This document shows, in pieces, positions 11,186-21,934 of a DNA stretch of 64,000 nt. A program made the position numbers and the translations under genes. Position 1 is the stretch's first letter; each line of letters opens with the position of its first letter. Source of the stretch: Epiperipatus broadwayi (taxonomy: Eukaryota; Onychophora; Udeonychophora; Euonychophora; Peripatidae); contig JAQFVV010006245.1 in the NCBI GenBank assembly GCA_028023455.1, forward strand, positions 5,945,276 to 6,009,275, given 5' to 3'. Under the pieces are notes generated by a model. The model was not told the DNA's origin. It ran no database searches and saw only the letters and a list, made by a program, of their open reading frames with translations.

Positions 11186-12426
11186 CAGAGGTGGATTAAG
11201 CGGTGAGAGGACTAAGTGGCTGCGTAGGGCCCTGGAATACTAAGGGCCCTAAGATCTTAAAATATCTTTTCATTAGGGTTCAAGGAAAATTATGTTTTTC
11301 ATATACAATCAACCCTCCTATAATCTGGTATTATTTAAGCTTTTGAAGGGAATTTATTTGAGTTTTGGTGGGATTCTAATTTTTAAGTGGATATCAGGGG
11401 GATGAAATTAGTATAGCACAAATAGGCCCAAATTAAGTATATATTTTTTTTCAATTACACAAAAAATTCAACCCATCCCAAAATAATAATTTGATTTAAA
11501 TAGTCTGCTTTTGAAAAAATTATCATAAATAAATTTTGCTGTTTTCCTGAAGCTGATTTATCTCCAGAGAGTTTTTTCTAAATTATATTTTGATTGGAAA
11601 CAGGTAAAAATGAATTTTCTTTATTAACATCTTAATAATGTTATTTTTTTTAGTAGGCATTGTTTGTGAGGCTAAAAGCTTTTAAACTATTTTATAAAAA
11701 AGTCAGACATGAATTTACAATAAGAGAAAATTTCATAGTCAATTCATTTTATGTCCCATGTGATAACACCAAGGCAGAACTATCTCCAAGAACTCAGACG
11801 TATGAAGTTGTTGTACAGCTTTTTCTATTATTTTTTAATTGGAATTTATAAATAGAAGAAAAAAAGAACATGATAATAAAGTTTAAGGATATTTACAAAT
11901 ATGACATTGATGCTTGTAATTTTGAAGATGAATTTGACCATTTCTTAATATTTATAAAAGAAAATAAGAACACCATAAAAATCACACCAGAGCCCTATCG
12001 AGCCACCAAAAAATATCTTGCACATTTCCAAATGTTGAAATATTATTGAAATTTTTTTAAACAATTTCCTTATCTAATGTGTCAGAAGAAAGACCGTTTT
12101 CTGTTTAAAGCATGCAAAAAATTATTTAAGGAGTACTATGGAAGAAGAAAGATGAAATAATATGGTGATTCTGTGTGAAGAGCAGGAAATTTTACGCCAA
12201 ATTGACACTGCAAAAATAATTGACAAATTTGCAAGAAATAAAGCAAGACAGAAATTCATGTAAATATATATATATTTTAATAAATTCATTTAATGTATTA
12301 TGGTATGAAATTTTTGATTATTATTCTTTTTGGTTAATAACTTAATGAGAGTTTATTTCTAACTTGAATTTGAAGGCCCTGAAATTTTTACTGCTTGGGC
12401 TCCACACTTGGCTTGATCCGCCTCTG
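11186..12426 (+). mobile_element. Decayed hAT DNA transposon
   Basis: The element of 1241 bp has terminal inverted repeats CAGAGGTGGATTAAG (left) and CAGAGGCGGATCAAG (right, reverse complement), and 8-bp ATATATAT duplications on both sides. It contains remnants of one transposase on the plus strand. It sits inside the RRP40 intron, on the strand opposite to the gene. Its length is well below that of a complete autonomous hAT, so the N-terminal and much of the catalytic region have been lost. Confidence 0.85.
11650..12263 (+). pseudogene. hAT transposase remnant (ZMYM1-like)
   Basis: Two portions are readable. At about 11660-11830 the segment RENFIVNSFYVPCDN and following residues matches the middle region of hAT transposases related to the vertebrate ZMYM1-type proteins. 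At 12081-12263, after frameshifts, the hAT C-terminal dimerisation domain is evident: SEERPFS, then KNYLRSTMEEERLNN, and a closing IIDKFARNKARQ. Known: this domain mediates oligomerisation of hAT transposases. Multiple frameshifts and stops mean no functional product. Relation to a given hAT subfamily is inferred from motif memory only. Confidence 0.75.
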
Positions 12427-12602
12427 ATATATATACATGCATGCATGAAAGGAAGATAGATTTTCACATTAAAAAAAAATGTTTTATATTAAAAAAAAAA
12501 AAGAATTCTCTGTCATATGTAATTTTTACTTTTTGAAAATGTTTCTTCATAAATGTACACACACATAGATAAATCAAAATCATTATAAAAACAGAGACAT
12601 AC

Positions 12603-12754
12603 TGCCTGATTAATCCCCTCGAACAATGAAACAAGAAACCTCCCTCTGGTAGTGGACCTAATCCATTACTGAAGCCATAGCAATCTATGCACACTACTTC
12701 AGGTTCCATATCTTTGTTTGCAATTAATAATTTTGCAAAAATCAGATCTCCAAC
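12603..12754 (-). CDS. EXOSC3: RRP40/EXOSC3 exosome subunit, penultimate exon
   Basis: The 152-base exon begins after a TTTTAG acceptor and ends at AGGCA|GTATGT. It encodes VGDLIFAKLLIANKDMEPE followed by VVCIDCYGFSNGLG and GLIRQ, a clear match to the end of the S1 domain and the beginning of the KH region of EXOSC3, where animals usually have VGDLIY...ANKDMEPEMVCID. The phase-2 donor joins exactly to the last exon. Known: RRP40 is one of three S1/KH cap proteins of the nine-subunit exosome core. The upstream exon ending in the conserved NRPNVQ segment should lie at higher coordinates but I could not find it up to the window end, so it is very divergent, outside the window or missing. Confidence 0.92.
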
Positions 12755-13184
12755 CTAAAATATAAATTAAAATATTTGAAAAATTGAAATAAATTAAGAC
12801 ATAATAATTTAATATTTATAAACGCACACTCATAAAAACAACAATTAATATTTACAATATTAATATTATGATCATGGTAATCATAAAGTTTTCAAAAAGC
12901 ATGCAGAAGTTATTTAAGACTGCTTTCTCCTGCATAATTTGAAAAGATGTTTTGTTATTGAAGTGACTGTATCAACTGCCATTAATAATACTCTATATTG
13001 CTTCTACTAGCTAATACAGATAGTAATAAGGCATTAACAAAAAAAAAGTATATACATATATACTCATTATGAAGAGTGGTTAGAGAAAAAATAGTATAGA
13101 TTTCAACATAATAAGATTAAATATAAATAATAAAGATTATATGTAGCTATGACATCTCTTAATCCATAAAGGGTTTACAGTATA

Positions 13185-13250
13185 TATATATAACATTAAA
13201 TATTAGTAAAAGTGTATATATATATATATAACATTAAATATTAGTAAAAT
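13185..13250. repeat. Short tandem duplication at an AT microsatellite
   Basis: TATAACATTAAATATTAGTAAAA occurs twice in direct order, separated by a TA microsatellite. It is probably slippage derived. Confidence 0.6.
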
Positions 13251-13599
13251 GACAAACTTATACCAAAATTCTCTAGATTTACCAAAGTTTTGCTTATTAC
13301 AAATAGATCTCAAATGAACATAACAATTATTAATGATTATTTGCAGCAAATTACATGATGAATAATTAAAATGTTCACTTTGAAGTATCATATAAACATT
13401 AATTAATAATAAGAAATAAAATGTTTCCTTTAAATATACTTATTTAACTTTTAGTGTTAAAAAATAATTGCTGAAAGACAATAATTTCAGCTAAAATTGA
13501 TCCTTATTTTAATATTTCTAAAATTAAAAAGAAAAACACTAATAAAAGACAGAATTATCCATACATCATCTTTACATCATTTTCAAATATTATCAATAC

Positions 13600-14110
13600 C
13601 ATTGGAGGATAAACATCTCTATTAATATAATCCAGTTTTTCAATCCATAGACTTTATTCTTCATATTTTACCAATAAACTTCCTTAATTTCAACTTATGC
13701 ATGATCTCTCTTTTTAGATCTTTATAATTTCTTGGGATCCAATTAAAAACTTCAACTGTCCATCTTTTATTATCATTTCTAGCAATGTATTCCATCCCAG
13801 TTCTATTTCAGACTCTTAATTCTTTCAATATCAATGATACCTGCTTATTTTCTCACTCAAGTATTTACTTTTTGATCCTTTTGATATTGACAACATGCAT
13901 CTCTCCATACTTCAGTGAGTTTTCTAAAGTCTCAGTATTGCTCTTCTGATAAGAGTTCATGTGTCAGATCCATAAGTAAAAACTTATAAAACACATCTAT
14001 TAAAAATCTTTCTTTTCAAACACATATATTTCCTTTTAATATTACATTATTTTTATCAAAAACACTCAAAAAAATATTTTGTCATAATAAATATAACTAT
14101 TGTATAAAAT
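13600..14110 (-). pseudogene. LINE remnant, RTE-like C-terminal region
   Basis: Nucleotide similarity to the remnant at 41.3-42.3 kb is visible over several hundred bases (shared patterns such as TCTCAGTATTGCTCTTCTGATAAG with small differences). In that copy the protein is a reverse-transcriptase C-terminal region. Here no frame is intact. Orientation is minus. A third copy of the same family seems to lie at 53-54.4 kb. Confidence 0.55.
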
Positions 14111-14151
14111 TGTCAAAGGAGAAAAAAAAATTAAAAATTTGTTTGAAATTT

Positions 14152-14217
14152 TTATGAAGTTTTTATTTTTATATCAAATATGTGTTATGAAGTTTTTATT
14201 TTTATGTTAAATATGTG
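14152..14217. repeat. 33-bp tandem duplication
   Basis: TTATGAAGTTTTTATTTTTA plus 13 further bases is present twice without spacer and with two differences. Confidence 0.7.
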
Positions 14218-15010
14218 AAAAAAATTATACCTTTTAAAAAAACTTGACAAGATATCTACATTGAATGGTTATTTGTACACTTTTTTTTGTCAGTTTCTAA
14301 ACAATTGTTAATCAAAAATTACAATTTTTTTCTCTCAATAAATAATATAATCATACAAATAAATATCCACAAAACCTATTGAAATCTCATAGTAACTTTT
14401 TATTTTTCTATCGGCTCATGACAATAATTACCCATTCAATTCATTTACTATTCATACAACCAATACTCATTTGATATCTTCTAAAGAGAATAGATGTAGG
14501 CAAATCAAAATTTCAAAATGAATAATTTCCTATTACTAATATTATTTTTGTGAAACCTTTAATATATAGCAGAATTCAAAGTTTTTAAAACACTCAGTTA
14601 TTTTTTAAAAAAAAAAAAACACACACAGATTTTATTACAGCAACTCTAATAAAATTAATGTCTTTTTTAATTATTACACAATTATTATATAGATAGCCCT
14701 CAATTTAAGTAAAAAATTTGAAGCAGATTTAAAGTACAAAAAAAAAAGTATGATACAAATCAACACAGACTTCAGTTCTTACTTGTCTCATAGTATTATG
14801 ATATACTACATGTTTATTTTCACCTGTTAGAAACAAATTTTACTTTCTGTATATAATTAGATAAATATATAAATGAAAGAAAATCTGTCTTACATAAGAA
14901 ATCAATTTAAGAAATATATTGCAGAATGCTTTACTTACATAAATAGAATTTGTAAAGCTTTTGTTGCAAAGAATATAACTATTTAATATTCTCAGATCCC
15001 ATTATTCTAA
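14218..15010. other. AT-rich DNA without recognised features
   Basis: Only homopolymers and short dinucleotide runs are seen. The phrase GCTTTACTTACAT occurs twice (about 14929 and 15020), each giving a GTAAGTAAAG donor-like site on the minus strand. Confidence 0.35.
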
Positions 15011-15023
15011 ATTTCCATGCTTT

Positions 15024-15112
15024 ACTTACATGTGAAAATTTGCGATTACCTTTATCCAAATAAACAAGCATATCAGTAACAAACAAAGTAGTATATTTGT
15101 CATTAGCCCATA
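15024..15112 (-). other. Exon-like open stretch with strong splice donor
   Basis: On the minus strand an open frame reads WANDKYTTLFVTDMLVYL and then DKGNRKFSH, followed by a consensus donor CAT|GTAAGT. Amino-acid composition looks like real protein rather than AT-rich noise. A stop lies just upstream and no good acceptor is seen, so it may be a decayed exon or chance. It lies 5' of RRP40 on the same strand but does not resemble the RRP40 N-terminus. Confidence 0.25.
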
Positions 15113-15584
15113 AAGATTATGTATATGACTTTATAGGCATTAAGATGAGGTCTTATATAGTAGTTTAAGCTATTTTTTTAGTCCTGGCAATAAGAAGGCT
15201 TGGCAAACTTTTTGACCAATGTTTTCAGATCAGCTTTATATTGTATTTCTCTTTCAGTCAAGTATACACCCAAAAACATTTTACAACAAGCAAAAAGTTT
15301 TCACAATATAGAAAGGCTTTTTAAAATTTCTCATAGAAATGTAGTCTCAAAAAAAACAAATACCACTAAACATCACATGATCACCATTCTTTATTATGGA
15401 GAGTTTAGCTTCTGTGTAAGAAAACAAATATATTCTTCAAATGAGTAGCCATTTTAACAATGAATACAGTTATTGTTTCTCTATTGGAATCTATTAGATG
15501 TCTGAAACAAAACAATTAAACTTGAATAAACAATTTTTTAAATATAAATCAAAAATGAAATTTTGATTAATATTAATCATTTAA

Positions 15585-15597
15585 TTCATGAAGATAT
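15585..15597. repeat. 13-bp target-site duplication (left)
   Basis: TTCATGAAGATAT, repeated exactly at 16675-16687, brackets the palindromic element between them. Confidence 0.8.
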
Positions 15598-15706
15598 TAA
15601 AACAGGTAAAACTCTCTATACGTATTGCCACTCAGTGCAAGCCAGAGTAATCAATGGATGCCAGAAGGCTTGTGCATAAAATCCCTATCTAGTGCCTAAT
15701 CCAATA

Positions 15707-15748
15707 TTCCCAGATTAGTTTCTGGCTTGTGGCCTTTGTCAGTGAGGA
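15707..15748 (-). ncRNA. Hammerhead ribozyme relic (left arm)
   Basis: The minus strand reads CUGACAA, a GGC/GCC stem II, GAAA and then an AAUC triplet. The invariant G after the variable core position is A, and stem I has a mismatch, so it is probably inactive. Confidence 0.5.
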
Positions 15749-16470
15749 GCCTTGGATCTGAGAGCACTGCACCTGGATTTTAGGATCTAATGCAACCCTC
15801 CGGCATCCACCATTTATCCCTACTTAACTACAAAACTAGGAGATTTAAATTAAAAACACTATAATATTTTCAATCCAAGCTCATCAGCTTATATAGTCAT
15901 ATAGATCTGAAATCAGTTCCTATACATTTTGGTGTCTTTGGTTCTTTGATAACCATAGCCACCACTATCCTATTAGATAGGGTTGGTTTTAAGCCAATAA
16001 CATCAAGTGATCACTATTTCTTATGCTTGCTTTTAACTGTTATTAAAACAGGCAAAACTCTCCATACGTATTGCCACTTAGTGCAAGTCAAGAATAATCA
16101 ATGGATGCCAGAAGGCTTGTGCATAAAATCCTCATCTAGTGCCTACTCATCCAATATCCCCAGAGTAGTTTCTGGCCAAGGCAAAACATATAGAAAGTTT
16201 TGCTTGTTTTAATAACAGTTAAGAGCAAGCATAAGAAAGTGATCACGTGATATTTATTGGCTTAAAACAAGAACCAAAGACACCAAAATGTATAGGTACT
16301 GAACTGAGTCAGATCTATATGATATATAAGCTGATGAGCTTGGATTAAAAATATTATAATGTTTTCCAATTTCAGTCTCACAGTTTTGTAGTTAAGTAAA
16401 GATAAAAGGTGGCTGCTGGAGGGTTGCATTAGATCCTAAGATCTAGGTGCAGTGTTCTCAGATCCGAGGC

Positions 16471-16512
16471 TCTTCACTGATGAAAGCCACAAGCCAGAAA
16501 TTAGTCTGGAGA
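16471..16512 (+). ncRNA. Hammerhead ribozyme motif (right arm)
   Basis: Plus-strand order: UCUUCA, CUGAUGA (16477-16483), a short stem II region AAGCCACAAGCCA, GAAA (16497-16500), a minimal stem III and GUC, then UGGAGA. UCUUCA and UGGAGA pair over six positions (one U·G) to make stem I. The core is intact, but stem II keeps only two pairs in this copy against three in the left arm, and stem III relies on a U·G pair, so activity would be weak. Confidence 0.6.
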
Positions 16513-16770
16513 TATTGGATGAGTAGGCACTAGATGGGGATTTTATGCACAAGCCTTCTGGCATCCATTGATTACTATGGCTTGCACTGAGTGGCAATAT
16601 GTATAGAGTTTTGCATGTTTTAATAACAGTTAAGAGCAACCATAAGAAATAGTGATCACATGATATTTATTGGCTTCATGAAGATATGTTATACAAAATG
16701 AATGGATATGTCCATTATTCCAGTACTAAAAAGGGGGGTGGCGGCAATAATATAATAATTTCAAAATTAC

Positions 16771-16824
16771 CTTAAACCAATCAAAAGACTGTTCTTTTAT
16801 CTCTAGAAAAACATGTTTAGCCAT
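16771..16824 (-). other. Exon-like short frame with ATG and donor
   Basis: On the minus strand ATG opens MAKHVFLEIKEQSFDWFK, directly followed by AAG|GTAATT, a usable donor in phase 0. The composition looks coding. I do not recognise it and no downstream exon was linked. It may be a chance run or the first exon of an unknown gene. Confidence 0.2.
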
Positions 16825-17209
16825 TAAAAAAGAAATTTTTTTTTTTTTTGTAAAATGACAAATTCATTTGGGCAGCATGTATTGGATGAAGTCTCAAAAA
16901 TTATGCATAAGAACTGAATTACACATAATAAATGCAAGCTCCATACATTAATAAAAATTTTTATAAATGATATATATGTTACTGGCAAAGTGTGAAAAAC
17001 AGCACTGTAGAGAATGCTTAGTTATTTTATAAAAATGCCAAACATGGAACATCAAATATGAAATATTTAGATGTTCGCAAATTTTTTAGGCATTCTATAA
17101 AATGCCAAAAAGAAAATTGGCAAAGTATAAAAATAATACCAGCAATATTGTTTATTCTTTCATTTTATTATCTTTTTTTTTCTCCTTGGAGTTCGAATGG
17201 CTCTAACTA

Positions 17210-19170
17210 TGTAGTATTTATACACCAAATAAGTAATTAAATTTAACTAAACCTGGGTTTCGTTTTATGTGGTAGATAGGTTCCCAGAAAACCGGTATTA
17301 AAAAAATCGCATAAAAATAGACTTACCTTGAAAAATGGGGGATAGGTTCTGTAATTTTCCAAAATCGCATAAAAACAAAGCAACAATGAAAAATTACTTT
17401 AAAATTTGCATTAAAAAAATAAAGAAATAAAGTATGACTAGTAAAAAAAACTGTTTTTTACTTATTTTATTAATTACAGTATTTAATTTTTCATTTTTTC
17501 ATACATATTTTAATCATTACCGCTATTTGACAATATGCATTTGTTTGTGAATTGGTAAGAAATCGGATTTGTCACAAGAGGAAGTACAAGTAGTGCCACA
17601 TTCGGTCTTGTGCTGTGTTAATGGTTTTCTGTCAACAATGTAATCACTGATTAAACTTTGAGACAATGATTTACTAATTGTTTATAAAGCTCGCAATATC
17701 CAGACATATAACTATTTACACCCATTGGAATTTAAGAGGCTGTTCATTGCGAGAAACTCAGATTTCAGCATTTTCTGAAGTTTTTCTGTGTACGTAAAAT
17801 CTATGATTAACTGATTTTTACTTATCAGAAAATAATAAATTTGTCTTTTTTTGTTTACTACTGAAATAAATTTTAAATATTCACATTTTGTTTCTATATT
17901 AAAAAAATGAGATCGCAATTAAAACAAAAAGATTATACATTATTATCATTAGAAAGATTATTTTCAGTTTACAAAATCAATAAAATCGTTATTTATTTTA
18001 AAAATCTAAAAGAATATTTATTTCTGTTATATCTAACAAAATACATTTTAAAAGTTTAAAATTTTTGAATAATTATTGTGATATTTTTATACATAAGTAT
18101 AAATCTATTATTTACTCATTAGTATAAGTAGGTTATTTACATAAAAGCTAAGATTCTAAATACAGCTTCAGGCCATATTCACGTTAGCTGCTAATATAAC
18201 ATTATACTTTTGAAAAAAAATAAAAAAATTTTCAAGTCAAAATAAGTTATTGATAATTTAAAATCCTTGATATCTAATAAATATAGTGAAATATGAACTT
18301 TTTTATCACATAAAAGAAAATCCGCATAAAAAGATATTAAGAAGAAACATGAATCACATTAAAATAATCTGCATAAAACGAAACCCATATGTAATAGCAA
18401 AATACATCAGAAATATAAGTTAACAAAAAATAAAGAAATGAATTAATTGTATAATTTAAAGAAAAGTAAAGTAAAAGAATTTAGAAAATTGATCAACAAC
18501 AAATAAAAATAAAAACATTTATGTAATGAGATATATTAAAAATGTAGACTAGTCTCATAATTAGAAAGTTTTATTACAGACTTAGTGAAAAGTATGGAAG
18601 ATCAAGATGGAGAAGTGATTAGAAAAAAGATAAACCAACCTAAAATAGAATATCCGGAAAGTAACACTAATTAAATTCACAGCAAAGAAACTTAGGTAGG
18701 AAAATCAGATAAGGAAAAAAATTGCAGACTATATAAACTCAAATATTGCAAGAGTTAAGTGCTTTTTACTTCTTGGCTGTTGTGATTTTGGTGTCTAATA
18801 CCTGATTTCATCTGTAGCAAGTTATCACATACCAGCTAGAGAGAAAATCCAGAGAGTCGGATCTAAAGCTAGAAACTGACTACTTTTCAAACAAATCATC
18901 CTGATCTTTTTATTGTTTTGTAAGCCTTAACAGATATCAGGGTTTAACATGGGGAAACTTGGTAAAGTATTTAACAGAGATATGTCAGAATGAAAGACTG
19001 TTATTACAGGAAGTAAATTTAAGAGTGACTTTTAAATTATTTAGAACTTTGGGGAGTACATGTTGTGTAAGTGTAAATAGAGAAATATTTGAAAAGGTCA
19101 ATTAATATCATTTTTCTAAGATTCATATATTTCTTGAGTGTGTTATTTAGTCGAATTGTTGGAAAACACC
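17210..19170 (+). repeat. 5' LTR, interrupted by a DNA transposon
   Basis: LTR sequence is present at 17210-17249 and resumes at 18392 to about 19170. Joined, these parts match the 3' LTR at 24518-25337 from TAGTATTTATACAC to AATTGTTGGAAAA. The LTR holds the shared block AAGAGTGACTTTTAAATTA near its end. Confidence 0.85.
17250..18391. mobile_element. DNA transposon with TIRs nested in the LTR
   Basis: The left end AACCTGGGTTTCGTTTTATG and right end (reverse complement) CATATGGGTTTCGTTTTATG are terminal inverted repeats of about 20-23 bp. The element of 1142 bp is flanked by TA (17248-17249 and 18392-18393), and the uninterrupted 3' LTR supplies the empty site. Sub-terminal CGCATAAAA motifs recur on both sides. 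A TA duplication fits the Tc1/mariner/pogo group; no transposase frame is evident, so it is non-autonomous. Family assignment is inference. Confidence 0.8.
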
Positions 19171-19178
19171 CAATAAAA

Positions 19179-19190
19179 TGGCACAGTCAG
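19179..19190 (+). promoter_or_regulatory. Primer-binding site, tRNA-Ser type
   Basis: TGGCACAGTCAG just after the 5' LTR resembles the TGGCGCAGTCGG site used by 17.6/297-type gypsy elements, which prime with tRNA-Ser. The two differences are G to A. Confidence 0.65.
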
Positions 19191-19199
19191 AAATTTGAA

Positions 19200-20085
19200 C
19201 AGAATGATAGGAAAATAGTATTAAAGTGGAAAAGTGAAAAGGGTACAGTCAAGTTTTGATTTTGTAAGCAATTGTAATGATTGATAAGGCAATCAAAGGT
19301 TGAAATGTTTATAGGTCAAGCGAATATCTCAGAATTCGATATTGGTAATGCATGGGAATGGCCTTATATAGGTAACACAGCTTGAACATTGTTTCACACT
19401 TAACAAAGTGATAATAGTAGGGAAGTAGATGTACTGTTATGTTTTCCAGGGAAAAAAGTAATAGAAATTAACAAGTTGTTTGACAGACCTAAAACTGAGG
19501 CTGTGATATATAAGAAAATAGTGAAAAAGTTAATGTTTTAGCCCAGGGCTGTCTAGACATATTGCAAGGCTGGCACTATGAAGTAGAAGACAGGCAAAAT
19601 GAGAGAAGATTAAGGATTTTGACATAGCGTTATTCAGCTAGCAAAAAAATTGTTAATATGGTAAATAGGTATTGTTGTTACCTATATCAGCGATTAAAAA
19701 AGGAGTCACATATGAATTAATAATCGAGAAAGCCTCACATTTAGAAATAAATCAGTAAGAGGGCAGAACTTCACTTTATAAAACTGATAACAGTATGCTG
19801 CTGAGAAATTATAAATCAAATAGCAAAACAAGACCAATAGGGAAATGTTTTGCTGTAGTAAAACAGGACATTTGGCAAAGAATTGTACATGGTGAAGAGA
19901 AAGTTGTTTTAAATGCAGAAATAGAAATCATTTGGCAACATTATGCAAAAAAAAACCCCAAAACAAATGAAAAGCAAGATAAAAGAGCCACAATGAAGCA
20001 GCGGGGAAGTCAGGAAGAGGTCAATATAAAAAAAAAATATGACATTGAATGGGCAAAAGCAAAATATGCTAACAGTTAAAATATT
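19200..20085 (+). pseudogene. gypsy Gag remnant with two zinc knuckles
   Basis: In one frame two CCHC knuckles are visible: CCSKTGHLAKNC at about 19851-19886 (first cysteine lost to a base deletion) and CFKCRNRNHLATLC at 19905-19946, spaced as in retrotransposon nucleocapsids. They bind the element's RNA during packaging. Sequence upstream to the primer site is presumably capsid, but it is too decayed to read. A TGA lies between the two knuckles. Confidence 0.75.
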
Positions 20086-20479
20086 AGGTACAGAACTTGA
20101 AATGGAGATTGATAGCAGGTTGGATATTTTGCCAATATTCAAAAGCCACTGGGTTAGAAAATAATAGGTTATAAAGAGATTAAAATAAAAAAGACTGAAT
20201 CAAAGTTAAAGATATAAGTGGTAACTTGCTAATTGTAGTTGGAATGGTAAATCCTCCAATTGCATACAGAGGCAAAGTATGCCTTTTGCCAATTTATATT
20301 GTGTAAAGACAAGTAAGTCCCATAATTGGTAGAGATTGGTTTCAGGAGTTAGGGATTAAGGTTTCCATTGTTAAAAACATTTCCATCAAGCAGAAAATGT
20401 TAAACACGTACTTAGAATTATTCATGGAAGAGTTAGAATTAATAAAAGCAAACCCGGAAGAAGTAGAATTAAATGAAAA

Positions 20480-21225
20480 TGCACAGCCAATGGTTTGTAA
20501 GCCACAAAAAAGGTCAAAGAACAGTTAAAGACATTGATGTCTAGAAGCATGTTAACTCCAGTAAAAAATGCAGAATGGGTCATGCTCTTAGTGTTGATAA
20601 ATAAACCTAATGGTGAAATCAGAATGTGCAGGGATTACTGAGTTACAGTGAATAAATATCTTAAATTAAAGGTGCTTATTCGGTACCTAATGTTAGAGAT
20701 TTTAGCGAGTTTGTCTAATGCAAAGATTTTTTCCAAATTTGATCTCAATTCCACCCATCATCAAATTAAAGTAACAGAGAAATCATAAAGATTCTTAATG
20801 TTAACCACACTGTTTGGTCTGTTCAAATGTAACCACATACTGTTCAGTATTACTACAGTACCAAACATTTTTTAGACACAGTTAAACTTATTATTACAAG
20901 GGTTTAAAGGAGTAACACCATCCTATGATAATATATTGATAACAGCAGCATCAGAAGATTTGTTAAAATGGAGAATTTTGAAATTTGCGTAAAATTAAGT
21001 AGAGTGGGAGTTAAACTAAATCTTGAAAAATGTATATGGGAAATGCAAGAGTTAAAATTTCTGAAGAACAACATTTCAGATAAAGGAAAATATCCTTTAA
21101 GTGATAAAGGCAGGGCTGCGTGAAAGGCTGAAGAATGTGAAGCAGCTTCAGGCATTTTTAGGCTATTAAATTTTTTTGAGCCATTTTTGAAGAACAAAGC
21201 TGTGATTGCACAACTGTTATGTGAA
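20480..21225 (+). pseudogene. gypsy reverse transcriptase remnant
   Basis: The order of RT motifs is kept across frameshifts: LINKPNGEIRMCRDY at about 20590-20640, then AKIFSKFDLNSTHHQIKV at about 20720-20775, then SYDNILI at about 20917-20940, where the catalytic YxDD box should be. There the second aspartate is asparagine. The thumb region (LEKCIWE, LKFLKNN) and connection (LLNFFEPFLK) follow. Stops occur in every part. Known: RT copies the element's RNA into DNA in cytoplasmic particles. Confidence 0.85.
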
Positions 21226-21600
21226 TTATTGTGCAAAGGTCAGATGGGAATGGACAGAAACTCAAGACAGGGCATTTGGGAAAAAAAACTAGATTTTTTT
21301 ATCATCAGACAGTGGATGGGAGGTTAGGATTACTACAGATGCATCAGTGGGAGACAGGAGCAATGTCAGCTCACACTATTGATAATAGTATGCATCCAGT
21401 GAAATATGCTTCTAGAACATTGTTAAAAGAAGAGTGGAACTAGAGTCAAATTGACAAAGAAGCACTGGTGATTATTTTCACAGTTAAGAAATATCAGTTT
21501 GTTTTTGGGTGTGGTTTGAAATTATTACATGTCATAAGTCTCTGTTGGGGATTTTAGGGAATGACCAAGCAATGCCTAAGCATTTAAGTCCGCGAATGTT
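21226..21600 (+). pseudogene. gypsy RNase H remnant
   Basis: Directly after the RT, WTETQDRAFGK and a degenerate ITTDAS-like segment lead to HPVKYASRTLLKEEWN, IDKEALVIIFTVKKYQF, which is the standard RNase H region of gypsy pol. One in-frame TAG follows EEWN and frames shift earlier. The domain degrades the RNA strand during reverse transcription. Confidence 0.8.
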
Positions 21601-21934
21601 ACAATAATGACATTTGTTAGTGGCATATTATTAAATGTTAAAATAAACAAGGTAAAGACATCTCACATAGACACATTGTCAAGATTTCCAGATAATCAAG
21701 AACCAGTCAGTAGTGATGTTGAAGTTAATTATATTGACAGCATAAACTTACAAACTGTAAACAGTAACACAATCCAAAAGTAGACAAGGGAAGAAAAAGG
21801 TATGAGTTTTTGATAAACTGGATTAAGAAGGGCTGACTTAAAACTATACCTAGCTATGGGGTAATGGAGTTTTGTCAAATAGAGAGCAGATATCTGTCTG
21901 TAGACTACCTGCAGGGAGAGTAAAAGTTTTAAAA
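21601..21934 (+). pseudogene. RNase H-integrase linker of gypsy pol
   Basis: Decayed pol sequence with a segment like SREQISVCRLPAGRVKVLK before the DNA transposon insertion. The frame would continue into the LLHKGHPG segment at the other side of the insertion. Confidence 0.55.

Larger units (their letters stand above)
4444..12602 (-). other. EXOSC3: RRP40 intron, about 8.2 kb, full of mobile elements
   Basis: The interval between the two RRP40 exons has a GTATGT donor (minus strand, at 12602) and a TTTTCTAG acceptor (at 4444). It contains an imperfect palindrome, a perfect 138-bp tandem duplication, a hairpin, a LINE fragment and a whole hAT element, listed separately. Stretches 4460-5630 and 10150-11170 show nothing beyond AT-rich low-complexity sequence. 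Confidence 0.8.
15598..16674. mobile_element. Palindromic retrozyme-like insertion, 1077 bp
   Basis: Both halves are built from the same unit of about 446 bp (first start 15596, repeated at 16042), running forward on the left and in reverse complement on the right, meeting near 16186. So the insertion is a head-to-head pair of slightly more than monomer length. It is flanked by a 13-bp direct repeat. The unit begins with TTAAAACAGG and carries a hammerhead-type core, best seen at 16471-16512 on the plus strand and 15707-15748 on the minus strand. A 182-bp relative lies at 57556-57737. No protein is encoded; the frames of 67-88 codons inside are by-products. Class inferred: retrozyme or Penelope-derived non-autonomous retroelement. 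Confidence 0.7.

Noticed and set aside
15870-15900. CUGAUGAG at the rc of 15878-15885 as a ribozyme core
   Set aside because: No stem II or GAAA at suitable distance; the ribozyme of this element is elsewhere.
20904-21236. 110-codon minus frame
   Set aside because: Antisense shadow of the gypsy RT region.
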